64,000 bases of DNA from NCBI GenBank assembly GCA_021730635.1, contig JAJNNC010000012.1:124001-188000 (forward strand). The letters are read 5' to 3'. The notes under the pieces were generated by a model that saw only the letters and a program-made list of their open reading frames with translations, had not been told where the DNA came from and did not search any database. This DNA comes from Catalimonadaceae bacterium JC749. Lineage in GTDB: Bacteria; Bacteroidota; Bacteroidia; Cytophagales; Cyclobacteriaceae. Within the stretch, counting starts at the first letter, position 1. Each line of letters begins with the position of its first letter. A program made the position numbers and the translations under genes. Positions 46,723-55,991 of the stretch are shown piece after piece.

Positions 46723-47391
46723 TCAGGATAAGAGATCAGAAGATAGAGTTGTTGATTTCTTGCGGTATATTTTATTTCTGCCCAAGGTAACGATTCCCCG
46801 CCGTTCCATCTGTTTCAGCAAGCGGGAAATCACCTCGCGGGAGGTCCCTAATTCGTTGGCAATTTCCTGATGAGTGATTGTCAGGGACAGGCTATCCCGT
46901 TGCTGGAATTTGAGGTGTAAGTATTCCAGCAGCCTTTCATCCATTTTCTTAAAAGCGATACTGTCGATGGTCTGAAGCAACTCCTGGAAGCGAAGAGAAT
47001 AGGTATTGGCTACCAGTTCTTTCCATTCGCGGAAGCGGTTCATCCATTGCTCATGCCGATCTATGGGAATGGCGAGGATCAGCGTGGTATCTTCCGCTTC
47101 TGCTCTGATCTGGCTGGGCTGGTAAGTACTACAACAGGTGAGCGACATGGCGCAGGTTTGTCCCGGCTTCAGATAATACAGGAAAATCTCATTGCCTTCT
47201 TCATCCTGCCGGATTACTTTGATAGAACCGGACATGACCAGCGGAACCGTTTTGATAGAATGACCATAGTTGATCATGATGTCACCGGGATGGAAAGTAG
47301 CCCACTTTCCATATTGTTCGAGTTCCTTTAAAAGGTCCGGATGATGCAGTTGTTTGAATACCTGTTTGATATCGTTTTCATTAAAATTCAT
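46723..47391 (-). CDS. Crp/Fnr family regulator of the sulfur genes
   Basis: A 222-residue regulator (an alternative ATG 21 bases upstream gives seven more residues). An N-terminal cNMP-like barrel is followed by a C-terminal helix-turn-helix (LTITHQEIANELGTSREVISRLLKQMERRGIV). A GQTCAMSLTCC block places Cys at 80, 86 and 87 in the beta-barrel, which is unlike cAMP receptors and suggests a redox or persulfide switch. It lies 157 bases upstream of tauE and on the same strand, and the shared 20-bp sites before tauE and the MBL gene are its likely targets. A short TTGTGCCACAA palindrome at 47472-47482 may be an autoregulatory site. Confidence 0.9.
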   Translation of the reverse strand: MNFNENDIKQVFKQLHHPDLLKELEQYGKWATFHPGDIMINYGHSIKTVPLVMSGSIKVIRQDEEGNEIFLYYLKPGQTCAMSLTCCSTYQPSQIRAEAEDTTLILAIPIDRHEQWMNRFREWKELVANTYSLRFQELLQTIDSIAFKKMDERLLEYLHLKFQQRDSLSLTITHQEIANELGTSREVISRLLKQMERRGIVTLGRNKIYRKKSTTLSSDLLS

Positions 47392-47613
47392 GCTATAGCT
47401 TTTTAGTATCAACCTTATAACACAGGTGATACGATTTTTGATCTGTTGATGCTTATAGCAAAGATAATAGCTTGTGCCACAATTACCGCTGCAATGGGGA
47501 TGCTTTAACCTTGCACAAATTTCATTGGTTTTTTAAGGGGATACGGACTCTTCCATAAAATTTCTGGGAAAGTATGCCATCCGCCAAGGACAGGTGTGTC
47601 AACCCTCCACTAT

Positions 47614-48015
47614 TCAGTTTTGCCAGGTGGATGCAGTTACTTCTTGCAGCGAGGCGATGGTTCTTTTTATTTCAAGGCATTTTCTTTGTCTGTCCGCTTC
47701 AAGCGTTCCGCTCAGGTGTGGGTAGTCACGCTGCAGGTAAAACAAAGCATTCTGATACTCATCGATAGCCTTTGTAGGGTTGCCCTTGAATTCCTCTCGC
47801 TGGGCTAGCTCATAATGTATTTTAAAACGGTGCACCTCTTCTGACAGGGAGGGAGAAAGTGCTACAAAAATAAGCCCAAAGAGAGGGCTGAAGAAAAAGG
47901 AGATAAGAAAGGAGGGCCAGAAACCTATCTGGCGTTTTTCACCAGCCTGACCGGCCAGCACACACAAAATAACCCAGTAGAGGAGTGACAAAAGCAGTAA
48001 AAGGATAGATAGCAT
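47614..48015 (-). CDS. Small membrane protein with TPR-like tail
   Basis: A 133-residue protein with two membrane segments at the N-terminus (residues about 2-22 and 32-55), then a soluble helical tail (ELAQREEFKGNPTKAIDEYQNALFYLQRD) with the A-x-x-x-Y-x-x-A pattern of a TPR unit. Family unknown. It is divergent from the second susC. Confidence 0.65.
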   Translation of the reverse strand: MLSILLLLLSLLYWVILCVLAGQAGEKRQIGFWPSFLISFFFSPLFGLIFVALSPSLSEEVHRFKIHYELAQREEFKGNPTKAIDEYQNALFYLQRDYPHLSGTLEADRQRKCLEIKRTIASLQEVTASTWQN

Positions 48016-48355
48016 GATCTTAAGAAAAAGTTACGTCTGATGATTAGTGCAAGCCAATCTGCAGAACGTAATCAGCATGGTCGCGATATATGTGATAAAG
48101 GCAACCATTGGAGCCGAGAGCATATCATTATTGTATTACGCTCATCACCTTATGAGGATAGGAGGGAGGCCGTCTGAGCATTACCTGCTGTAAATTTACT
48201 TCCGTATACCCCACATCATACAGATTTCATGTTAATATAATCCTAACATCTTCCTAACATCTTCTTAACAGCACTTTATTACATACAATTTACTTTTGTA
48301 ACTTTATTAAAATTCAAAAATATCGGAAAATTTTACCCAACCTACCCTTAAGATT
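48016..48355. other. Intergenic region before second SusC
   Basis: It separates two divergent genes. The first 200 bases show nothing clear. The downstream half holds the four direct repeats and the -7 box described in the next entry. Confidence 0.5.
48233..48299 (+). promoter_or_regulatory. PHO-box-like promoter of second susC
   Basis: Four tandem 11-bp units are seen: TTAATAT+AATC (48233), CTAACAT+CTTC (48244), CTAACAT+CTTC (48255) and TTAACAG+CACT (48266). This is the 7+4 base pattern of PhoB/PhoP boxes, and TTAACA is also the core of the Bacillus PhoP site. A full TACTTTTG -7 box lies at 48292-48299, 19 bases after the last repeat, and there is no TTTG at -33. The repeats thus take the place of the -33 box, as in activated Pho promoters. 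Confidence 0.7.
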
Positions 48356-51300
48356 ATGTATTCAAAATTACGATCATCAAAACTCATATGTGCTTTAGCA
48401 TATTTGATATCTTGGGCTGGATTTAATGTTAACCCATCCCATGCGTATTCTAAAAATACTGATGAGAAGGTATTTTTTAAATTAAATGCCCCTTATTTAC
48501 ATGTTGTATCCGTTGCCCAACCCATCTCAGGCATGGTTACAGATGAAACAGGAGCACCCTTACCCGGCGCAACAGTTGTTGTTAAAGGAACCACAAACGG
48601 CACAATAACAGATGCTGATGGAAAATTTGTAATTGATGCCGATATGGATGCCATTCTTGAAATTTCTTATGTAGGATTTTATCGGAAAGAGGTTTCAGTG
48701 AACGGGCAATCATCCATAGTGGTCCAACTAGACCCAGATGTTTCGCAATTGAATGAAGTGGTTGTGGTTGGTTACGGTACGCAAAAAAGGTCAGACGTGA
48801 CTGGCGCCATTGCTTCTGTTAATAGTGAGAATTTTAACCAGGGTGTGGTGACAAACCCAGGTGAACTGATGCAGGGTAAATTGGCTGGTGTCAACATTGC
48901 CTCAAATAGTGGTGAACCTGGTGCCTCACAGGATGTAATTATTAGGGGTATCGGTAGTTTGCGTTCAGGAACCCAACCGCTTTACGTAGTCGATGGCTTT
49001 TTGCTAGACAATTCCTCTACGGGCATTTCCACCAATCCGCTGAATTTTCTTAACCCCAATGATATTGCAAGTATCGATGTACTAAAGGATGCCAGTGCTA
49101 CAGCAGTATATGGTTCCAGGGCAGCCAATGGGGTTGTCGTAATTACCACAAAAAAAGGATATGGACAAACTCAAATGAATCTTTCATTATCCACCGCTTT
49201 ATCCTCTGTAGCCAATAGAATAGACGTGTTCAATGCCGATGCTTTTCGTGAACAGGTGGTTGCCGTGGGTGGAACGTTAGATGACCTTGGGGGAAATACG
49301 GATTGGCAAGAAGAATTAACCCAAACAGGTGTATCAAGAAATGTCAATTTCTCTGTGAGCGGAGCCAATAATGAGAAATTTTCTTATTTCTCATCGGTAG
49401 GTTATCAAAATCAAGAAGGAATCTTGAAGAATAGCGAGCTTAAGCGTTATTCAGGAAAATTAAATATGAATCAAAAGGCGTTCAATGGTAGGCTAAATAT
49501 AGATTATAATCTTACAGCTTCCCGTACCGAGAATTTACGCCCGAGTATTACCTCGACCATCAGTGATATGATTAGTCTGAACCCGACGGTTCCACCCTAT
49601 ACGGATGGGGTGCCTACCTTACTGCCCACCAATGCCTTAAATCCTTTGACCAGGTATGATATATACAGTGACCTGGCCACTAATCACCGTATTCTGGCGG
49701 CCATTTCGCCTTCTGTAGAAATATGGGACGGCCTTACTTATAGGATGAACCTTGGGGTGGATTACTCCGCTACAACCAGGGAGCAGCAGTACGAACCCTA
49801 TACGTTAGTGATCAATGAGTCTGATATTTCTGATGGCTCATTGGATGTTGCCATTAGCTCCAATACGAATCAACTCATTGAGAATACACTAACTTATCAA
49901 TGGAACCAGGATGCGCACAACGTTACTGTATTGGCGGGGCATTCTTTCCAAGAATTTTTGGATGAAACCAGAATAACTTCTTATAAAGGCTTTGCAGATA
50001 ATAACATTGAACCCAAGTATCAAGACCACACCAGTACAAGTGAATATCCTACTTCGGTAAATTCGGCTGCCGTTAAAAACGAGCTGCAATCTTTCTTCGG
50101 CAGGCTGAACTATACCTATGCTGATAAATATCTCTTCACAGGTACATTGCGTGCCGACGGGTCCTCCAAGTTTGGAGAGAATAACAAATATGGTTACTTC
50201 CCTTCTTTTGCATTAGGATGGAACATTAGCAAAGAAGGTTTTATGGCCAATTCGGTTTTCAACAACTTGAAGTTACGTGCAAGCTGGGGCCTGACCGGTA
50301 ACCAAGAGATTCCCTCCAAGATCACAAAAGCCAGCTATTCAGAAGAGAGATTAATAACAGGTGCCGGAAGTATCAGTACCTATCCCATTGATACCGATGC
50401 CAGTTCATTGGACGGTTATCCATACGGAATTGTATATACACGTTTGGCAAACCCCGATCTACAATGGGAGGTATCTTCCCAAATAGATGTAGGAGTTGAT
50501 TTTTCATTCTTTAACTACCGGTTAAACGGCACATTGGATTATTTCAATAAAAAGTCTTCTAATATACTTTTGGAAGTGGTTCCTGCCGATCCTGTTGAGC
50601 CTACCGCTACTTACTGGACCAATATCCCGGATATGATCATCCAGAATAATGGTGTCGAGTTAAGTTTGAATTACAGTAGCGACTCACAGCGCGACTTCTC
50701 CTATAATATTGGCGGTAATGTAACTTATATTCAGAATAAGGTAGAAGATTCACCCTACTCGATTTTAGCCACCGGCGCGGCGCAAGGTTCTGGCCAAACG
50801 GGTGCAACCATTAATGGCTACGTTAATGGTGAGCCCTTAGGTGCCTTTTATATGTATCAGTTTGATGGCATTAGTGCTGATGATGGCCAAAGTATATACA
50901 GAGACATTAGTGGAGATGGTGAAATATTAGACAATGACCGTTATGTAGTAGGCAGTGCGATTCCTAAATTTATCTATGGATATTATGTAAATGTAAAGTA
51001 CAAAGCTTTTGACCTGGGTCTGAATTTTAATGGTGTAGCAGGAAACAAAGTTTACAATCATACGACCATGACCCTGTTCAATAAGGCACAATTGGCCCAG
51101 TCTAACAATACCACGGATTTTGCCACCCAGTACCCCAATGAGGCGTTGACCAATGCCAATATCGTATCGACCCGTTATTTGGAGAATGGCTCTTTCTTAA
51201 GATTGAATAACGCTACGCTGGCCTATAACTTGCGTCCGGATAGGATCGGGTTGGGGGATGCCTTCCAAAATATCAGTTTTTCTTTAACAGCTCAAAACCT

Positions 51301-51442
51301 GTTTGTCATCACAGATTATTCAGGATTTGACCCTGAAGTCAATACGGGATCTGCTTCGGGTGGAATCCAAACATTTGGTATTGACCGATTCACCTATCCA
51401 AGGGCAAGAACATTCACGATCGGTCTCAATTTGACATTCTAG
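48356..51442 (+). CDS. SusC/RagA family TonB-linked receptor 2
   Basis: A 1028-residue receptor. The N-terminus is a signal region (CALAYLISWAGFNVNPSHA), followed by a carboxypeptidase-regulatory-like domain (VTDETGAPLPGATVVVKG), the VVVGYGTQKRSDVTGAI TonB-link and the SusC signature DASATAVYGSRAANGVVVITTK near residue 245. The barrel is complete and ends TFTIGLNLTF. It is more AT-rich than the first SusC. Its promoter has a PHO-like box and it is followed by SusD and a PI-PLC-like enzyme, so the cargo probably carries phosphate. Confidence 0.95.
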   Translation: MYSKLRSSKLICALAYLISWAGFNVNPSHAYSKNTDEKVFFKLNAPYLHVVSVAQPISGMVTDETGAPLPGATVVVKGTTNGTITDADGKFVIDADMDAILEISYVGFYRKEVSVNGQSSIVVQLDPDVSQLNEVVVVGYGTQKRSDVTGAIASVNSENFNQGVVTNPGELMQGKLAGVNIASNSGEPGASQDVIIRGIGSLRSGTQPLYVVDGFLLDNSSTGISTNPLNFLNPNDIASIDVLKDASATAVYGSRAANGVVVITTKKGYGQTQMNLSLSTALSSVANRIDVFNADAFREQVVAVGGTLDDLGGNTDWQEELTQTGVSRNVNFSVSGANNEKFSYFSSVGYQNQEGILKNSELKRYSGKLNMNQKAFNGRLNIDYNLTASRTENLRPSITSTISDMISLNPTVPPYTDGVPTLLPTNALNPLTRYDIYSDLATNHRILAAISPSVEIWDGLTYRMNLGVDYSATTREQQYEPYTLVINESDISDGSLDVAISSNTNQLIENTLTYQWNQDAHNVTVLAGHSFQEFLDETRITSYKGFADNNIEPKYQDHTSTSEYPTSVNSAAVKNELQSFFGRLNYTYADKYLFTGTLRADGSSKFGENNKYGYFPSFALGWNISKEGFMANSVFNNLKLRASWGLTGNQEIPSKITKASYSEERLITGAGSISTYPIDTDASSLDGYPYGIVYTRLANPDLQWEVSSQIDVGVDFSFFNYRLNGTLDYFNKKSSNILLEVVPADPVEPTATYWTNIPDMIIQNNGVELSLNYSSDSQRDFSYNIGGNVTYIQNKVEDSPYSILATGAAQGSGQTGATINGYVNGEPLGAFYMYQFDGISADDGQSIYRDISGDGEILDNDRYVVGSAIPKFIYGYYVNVKYKAFDLGLNFNGVAGNKVYNHTTMTLFNKAQLAQSNNTTDFATQYPNEALTNANIVSTRYLENGSFLRLNNATLAYNLRPDRIGLGDAFQNISFSLTAQNLFVITDYSGFDPEVNTGSASGGIQTFGIDRFTYPRARTFTIGLNLTF

Positions 51443-51485
51443 AAAGAAAACATACGATTCTTTTAACATTACGTAGAAAAACAAA

Positions 51486-53234
51486 ATGAAAAATATAAAA
51501 TTGAACAAAACCCTACCGATCATCGTATTTTTAATCGCCTTTTTCGGTTGTACCAATTTAGAGGAAGAAATTCTCGATGAGTCTCTGACCGGAACCGGTC
51601 AGGCGGAAATTGTAAGTGGGTCCATAGCACCAGTATATGGAATTCTTCGGTCCGGTGTATGGTTGCATACTGTTAATTTCGGACTTCAAGAGGTGGCTTC
51701 TGATGAAGGCATCCTTCCTTATCGTGGGGGTACGGACTGGTACGATGGTGGTAAGTTCATTGCGGTTCACCAGCATCTGATGACTCCTAGTAATAGCTTG
51801 GTAGGGGATTCCTGGACATATATAACTTTGTGTTTATCAAGAGCGGTCATAGCCGCGGAAAGATTAAGCGTGGAAGCTGAAAACGGCAATACCAGAGCCC
51901 AAGATGCTTATTACGAAATGGTAGCCATGAAAGCATATCTTAATATGCTGGCACTTGATAATTGGGGACTCGTTTTCAAAAAAGAGCGTTCGGATGAAAC
52001 ATCTGAAATTCTAAGGGGACAAAATGCTATTGATTATATTGAAAGCGAACTGTTGTCGGTTGTGGATATCATCAACAACGATAAAGGTCCGGGTAGGTTA
52101 AGCAGAGATGCCGTAAAAGCTTTATTGGCACGTCTCTATTTAAATGCAGCCGTTTATCGCGATCCATATGGTACCCCTGACTTTAGGAAAGAGGATATGG
52201 ATAAGGTTATACAATATACCAGCGATATTATTGCGGGGCCTTATTCATTATCGGCCGAATACTTTGATCTGTTCAGTGATGATAACCATAGCAATCCTGA
52301 AATAATATTTTCACTTGATCAGAGAGGCATACTTGAAACCGAGCACCAACGATGGGCCTATTGGTCCATATCCGGTGATCAGGTGCCAAGACCGGAATTC
52401 CCGAACACACGGGGAACAGATGCGGTAGCAGCTACCCCTGATTTTTACCAGACCTGGGTAGATGCCTATGGCAATGTAGATCCTGCCGATGCCGACGCCC
52501 GTTTCTTTAAAGAAAATACGATTATACCCGATGAGCTTAAAGATCTTACCGGGATAACTCCAGGGAATGATTCAGACCATTATTATTGTGTGGCTGCAGA
52601 GGATTTTGAAATTGACAGGGGAATACTTCGTGGTGTTATATGGGGCCCTAGAAAAGATGAAGGAGGCAATATTTTGACTTGCGACGATGGTACGGTAAGA
52701 ATATATCCCGTGATCAATAAAAGAACTAGTGGTGCAAATCTGACCTATGTTGACCATACGCTCAGGGTAGATTTTACGAATGAGGGTAGTTTACATAACA
52801 CAGGTTACAGATTTTCAAAATATCAATACAGTCATACCGCTCCCAATTGTTGTTCTTATAGTAGTGTTGATCTTGTCTTGATTCGCCTGGGAGAAATATA
52901 CTTAATGCGCGCCGAGGCCAAACTCAGAAATGGTGACAATGCCGGTGCATTGGATGATGTCAATACTTTAAGAACTTCCAGAAATGCCCGGCCTGAACAG
53001 TCCCCAGCTGCCTTGACTAATATGGACCTTGATATATTGTTCCGTGAATCGGGATTTGAGCTGTACTGGGAAGGCTTTAGAAGAAACTATCAAATACGGT
53101 TTGGCAAATACGAGGACACCTGGACAGGTAAGACCGATAGCGATGTTAACAAAAGATTGTTCCCGATTCCTCAACGAGCAGTCGATGGCGCTTCTAGCGA
53201 AGAAGGATTTTTAGTGCAAAATCCAGGATATTAA
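51486..53234 (+). CDS. SusD/RagB family lipoprotein 2
   Basis: A 582-residue lipoprotein with a signal ending in IAFFGCTNLEEE. The SusD helical core and the C-terminal YWEGFRRNYQIRFGKYED block are present. It begins 43 bases after susC and forms the substrate-binding lid of the transporter. Confidence 0.94.
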   Translation: MKNIKLNKTLPIIVFLIAFFGCTNLEEEILDESLTGTGQAEIVSGSIAPVYGILRSGVWLHTVNFGLQEVASDEGILPYRGGTDWYDGGKFIAVHQHLMTPSNSLVGDSWTYITLCLSRAVIAAERLSVEAENGNTRAQDAYYEMVAMKAYLNMLALDNWGLVFKKERSDETSEILRGQNAIDYIESELLSVVDIINNDKGPGRLSRDAVKALLARLYLNAAVYRDPYGTPDFRKEDMDKVIQYTSDIIAGPYSLSAEYFDLFSDDNHSNPEIIFSLDQRGILETEHQRWAYWSISGDQVPRPEFPNTRGTDAVAATPDFYQTWVDAYGNVDPADADARFFKENTIIPDELKDLTGITPGNDSDHYYCVAAEDFEIDRGILRGVIWGPRKDEGGNILTCDDGTVRIYPVINKRTSGANLTYVDHTLRVDFTNEGSLHNTGYRFSKYQYSHTAPNCCSYSSVDLVLIRLGEIYLMRAEAKLRNGDNAGALDDVNTLRTSRNARPEQSPAALTNMDLDILFRESGFELYWEGFRRNYQIRFGKYEDTWTGKTDSDVNKRLFPIPQRAVDGASSEEGFLVQNPGY

Positions 53235-53253
53235 ACCAAATAAGGACCTGAAT

Positions 53254-53290
53254 GATACGGCAAGAAATTTTTTTCTTGCCGTATCTTTTT
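53254..53290 (+). terminator. Strong terminator between susD and PLC gene
   Basis: A perfect 14-bp stem (53254-53267 with 53272-53285, GATACGGC / GCCGTATC core) closes a four-base loop and is followed by TTTTT. It starts 19 bases after the susD stop, so it should end or attenuate most transcripts before the next gene. Confidence 0.9.
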
Positions 53291-53353
53291 CAATCCTGTT
53301 CATTCCACTCAAAATCAATGTATAAGCGCTGCACCACGAATAAAACCAACCCT

Positions 53354-54421
53354 ATGAAAGCATTATCTACCGTACTGTTACTGATCATTTCCATCATGTT
53401 TTTCAGTAATTCAGGGCATAAAATTTCGGAGGAAATTAAGTTGAACCACATCCAGATCATTGGCAGTCATAATAGTTATAAGATCGCGATTGAAAGGCCC
53501 TTGATGGATTATCTGTTGAAAGAGAATCCTACATTGAGTGGTTTGGAGTATGAACATATTTCACTATCAGAACAGTTGAATTTGGGACTGCGTGGCTTGG
53601 AGTTAGACGTTTTTTATGATCCCGAAGGCGGGCATTACGCTGATCCTAAAGGATTGGACATTGTTAAATCTCTGGATGCAGAACCACAACCGTTTGATGT
53701 TGAACAAAAGCTGCAATTACCCGGGCTCAAGATTTTTCATGTTCAGGAAATAGATTTCAGAAGCCATCAACTTCTATTGAAGGATGCCTTAAAGGAATTA
53801 AAAAAATGGTCTCAGGCCAATGAAGGACATACGCCAATCATCATTACCATTAACGCCAAGGACGGCGAAATTCCAAATACCAGAAAGCCACTCCTTTTTA
53901 CTGCTGAAGCTTTACATAGCATTGATACAGAGATACGGGAGGTGTTCGACGATGAGCGTTTGATAACGCCAGATATGGTACGAGGCAATTTTGAAACGTT
54001 GGAACAAGCAGTGCTCGCCAATGGCTGGCCTTTATTAAGCGAAGTAAAAAACCGGTTTATGTTCATTTTGGATGAGGGAGAAGAAAAAACCAATGAATAT
54101 CTGACTCGTTTTCCGAATTCAAAAGGCGCTGTTTTATTTGTAAATAAAGAAGAAGGAAATCCTAATGCTGCTTTTAGGATTATGAATGATCCAATGGAAA
54201 ATTTTGAGAAGATCAAAAACCTGGTAGCATTAGGATATATGGTTCGAACACGAGCAGATGCAGATACCAAAGAAGCAAGGGAAAATGATTATAACAGGTT
54301 TGAAAAGGCCAAGGCATCGGGTGCCCAAGTTATCACCACAGATTATTACCTACCCAGTAAACTTTTTAAATCTGACTATAAAGTTATTTTTGAAAATGGC
54401 AGTTACGAAAGAGATATGTGA
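53354..54421 (+). CDS. Ca2+-dependent PI-PLC-like phosphodiesterase
   Basis: A 355-residue secreted protein (signal region MKALSTVLLLIISIMFF). The ATG at 53354 is preferred, since earlier in-frame starts lie in the terminator hairpin. The PI-PLC X-domain marks are clear: IIGSHNSY with the first catalytic His, LRGLELDVFYDPEGG with the Ca2+ ligands Glu and Asp, and IFHVQEID with the second His. The C-terminal part has VRTRADADT and ITTDYY, also typical of bacterial Ca2+-dependent members. It cleaves phosphodiesters of phosphoinositides or related glycerophosphodiesters, and would release phosphate-bearing sugars for the SusC/SusD pair. Confidence 0.88.
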   Translation: MKALSTVLLLIISIMFFSNSGHKISEEIKLNHIQIIGSHNSYKIAIERPLMDYLLKENPTLSGLEYEHISLSEQLNLGLRGLELDVFYDPEGGHYADPKGLDIVKSLDAEPQPFDVEQKLQLPGLKIFHVQEIDFRSHQLLLKDALKELKKWSQANEGHTPIIITINAKDGEIPNTRKPLLFTAEALHSIDTEIREVFDDERLITPDMVRGNFETLEQAVLANGWPLLSEVKNRFMFILDEGEEKTNEYLTRFPNSKGAVLFVNKEEGNPNAAFRIMNDPMENFEKIKNLVALGYMVRTRADADTKEARENDYNRFEKAKASGAQVITTDYYLPSKLFKSDYKVIFENGSYERDM

Positions 54422-55205
54422 ATGTCAGCACTATGTTACGGCTTTTTTTTAGAGATATTTGGAGAGCATAAAAACTGTGGAGCAGTTTAGCGATCTGAAG
54501 CAGAATGCTAACTGCAGCGTTGATGGCAAACCTTACTATCTCCGTGACTTGGTTAGTATCTTGATAAAAAGATGATTTGCCACTATGACTGCTCAACCAG
54601 AAGCACTCTATCAATTCAAAATTCACTTATGGGAATGATTCTTCAATGGTATCCAAACCTGAAAGTAGAGACCGAAGAATCTAGACAAGCGCCTTGATTA
54701 TCCCAATGGAATTACACCATATAAGTTTTAATAAAGTGCATAAATAAAAGTGCGAAGGTCCGAGCAAAATCGTGGCCCCAACGGAGTTGAGGGTGTGATG
54801 GCTATGTGGGAGGAATGATATTTTGCTCAAGATTTTTGGCGGTCCGCCGCGCGGAGACTTTTCATCGATCGCCAGGCGACCCTGTGGAAAAGTCTCAATA
54901 AAAATTAGAAAACATGCTATTTTATAGTTCTTGATTTGTCATAAAATCATCAATTTTCTATAAACTAGGTTATGCACTACTGTTTAACCTATTTGGTATT
55001 ACACCATAGTTCATTATACTCTCAATGAAGCTCTTGGGAAATTGACTTGTATCAACCTTTTCTTAAAAGGCAACGATATTCCTTTGGGTTGTTTGGTTAC
55101 ATTTTGGAATACCGTGCATACTAATGTCAAATCAGTATGATCACCCCGGGACTGATGTATTGACTTCAACAGTAAAAAAATCCACCACTCTTAAACTATG
55201 AAATC
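54422..55205. other. Intergenic stretch with decayed coding fragments
   Basis: No intact gene is seen. Short frames look like relics: one encodes TVEQFSDLKQNANCSVDG and stops near 54574, another, at about 54586, reads MTAQPEALYQFKIHLWE and then stops. The second resembles the start of plasmid-type ORF-3 proteins, but only over ten residues. The right half is copy 2 of the dispersed repeat. Confidence 0.4.
54757..54983 (+). repeat. Dispersed repeat, copy 2
   Basis: Same orientation as 41006-41186 and sharing its main blocks. The 10-bp stem is kept (54854-54863 with 54887-54896), but the outer pairs differ from copy 1 in a compensating way. It carries two GC-rich inserts, one before the stem (GGTCCGCCGCGCGG) and one in the loop (GCCAGGCGACC). 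Confidence 0.8.
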
Positions 55206-55991
55206 ATGAGAAATCTAATCGTACTTGGTGTCTTTACTTCAATGTTTTTATGGTCATGTCAAGATGAAAATCTGGAAACCATTCCTCAACAATCACAAAT
55301 TGAAGATCAGCTAACGGAAATCAAAGGGCAAAATGTGATTTCGCAAATTACCGTCGGTGATGGCACCGTCGTCTTTCTTTCAAACGGAGAAGATATTGCC
55401 TTGTTCGAGAGAAACCGTCCTGGTGAAGAGGCTATCCTGAGTCCTGATTTGGTCGGTATGACCCTGGAAGAAATCCATCAGGAACTTGCTCCGGGAAAAG
55501 CCGTGCCGGCTGAACTCAAGAACCTGCAGGAACGCTTTGAAATTAGTGCGGATGCCTCAGAGCAGACTCAGAAATATACTCCGGAAGGAGCCAATTTCGG
55601 GATTGACAAATCTTCTGATCATGCCAGAACCGAAGATTTGAATGATATCTGGTTCAGAGATAATTATTGCAACCCCAGCAGTTATTATAATGGGTATAAA
55701 GCTTGTCTGCTCAACAGAAAGAATATATCCACCGACTGGGCCTGGGCCAATTGCTCCCGATCCAGAGTCTATGTATACCCTTATCAGGGAGGGCAGATAC
55801 ACCTGAGAGGACAAATCGATGGCAGTACCATGTTTGATGCCGACTTACTGGCAGGATGGGTCTATAACTACTACATGTATAGTGGTAAAAACTTCTGGGG
55901 ATGCCGTGTCAACAAAAAGCACTACTACTCCATCACCAATACTGCCGGAGACGGATGGCACTGGAGCCTTCGCTCAAATCTGGATTGCTAG
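55206..55991 (+). CDS. Lipoprotein with Cys-rich C-terminus, unknown
   Basis: A 261-residue lipoprotein with a signal ending in FLWSCQDE. Residues about 30-120 are a mixed domain (VVFLSNGEDIALFERNRPGEEAI). The last 115 residues, with Cys at the start of NYCNPSSYYNGYKACLLNR and in WANC, FWGC and the terminal DC, look like a small disulfide-stabilised domain rich in Tyr and Trp (WHWSLRSNLDC). No family is recognised. It could be a secreted toxin-like or carbohydrate-binding protein. Confidence 0.7.
   Translation: MRNLIVLGVFTSMFLWSCQDENLETIPQQSQIEDQLTEIKGQNVISQITVGDGTVVFLSNGEDIALFERNRPGEEAILSPDLVGMTLEEIHQELAPGKAVPAELKNLQERFEISADASEQTQKYTPEGANFGIDKSSDHARTEDLNDIWFRDNYCNPSSYYNGYKACLLNRKNISTDWAWANCSRSRVYVYPYQGGQIHLRGQIDGSTMFDADLLAGWVYNYYMYSGKNFWGCRVNKKHYYSITNTAGDGWHWSLRSNLDC

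Noticed and set aside
53252-53353. Upstream start for the PI-PLC-like protein
   Set aside because: The first 34 codons would be read from the terminator hairpin; the ATG at 53354 gives a clean signal peptide.
54586-54636. Start of a plasmid ORF-3-like protein
   Set aside because: Only about ten residues agree before a stop codon, which is too little to call a pseudogene.
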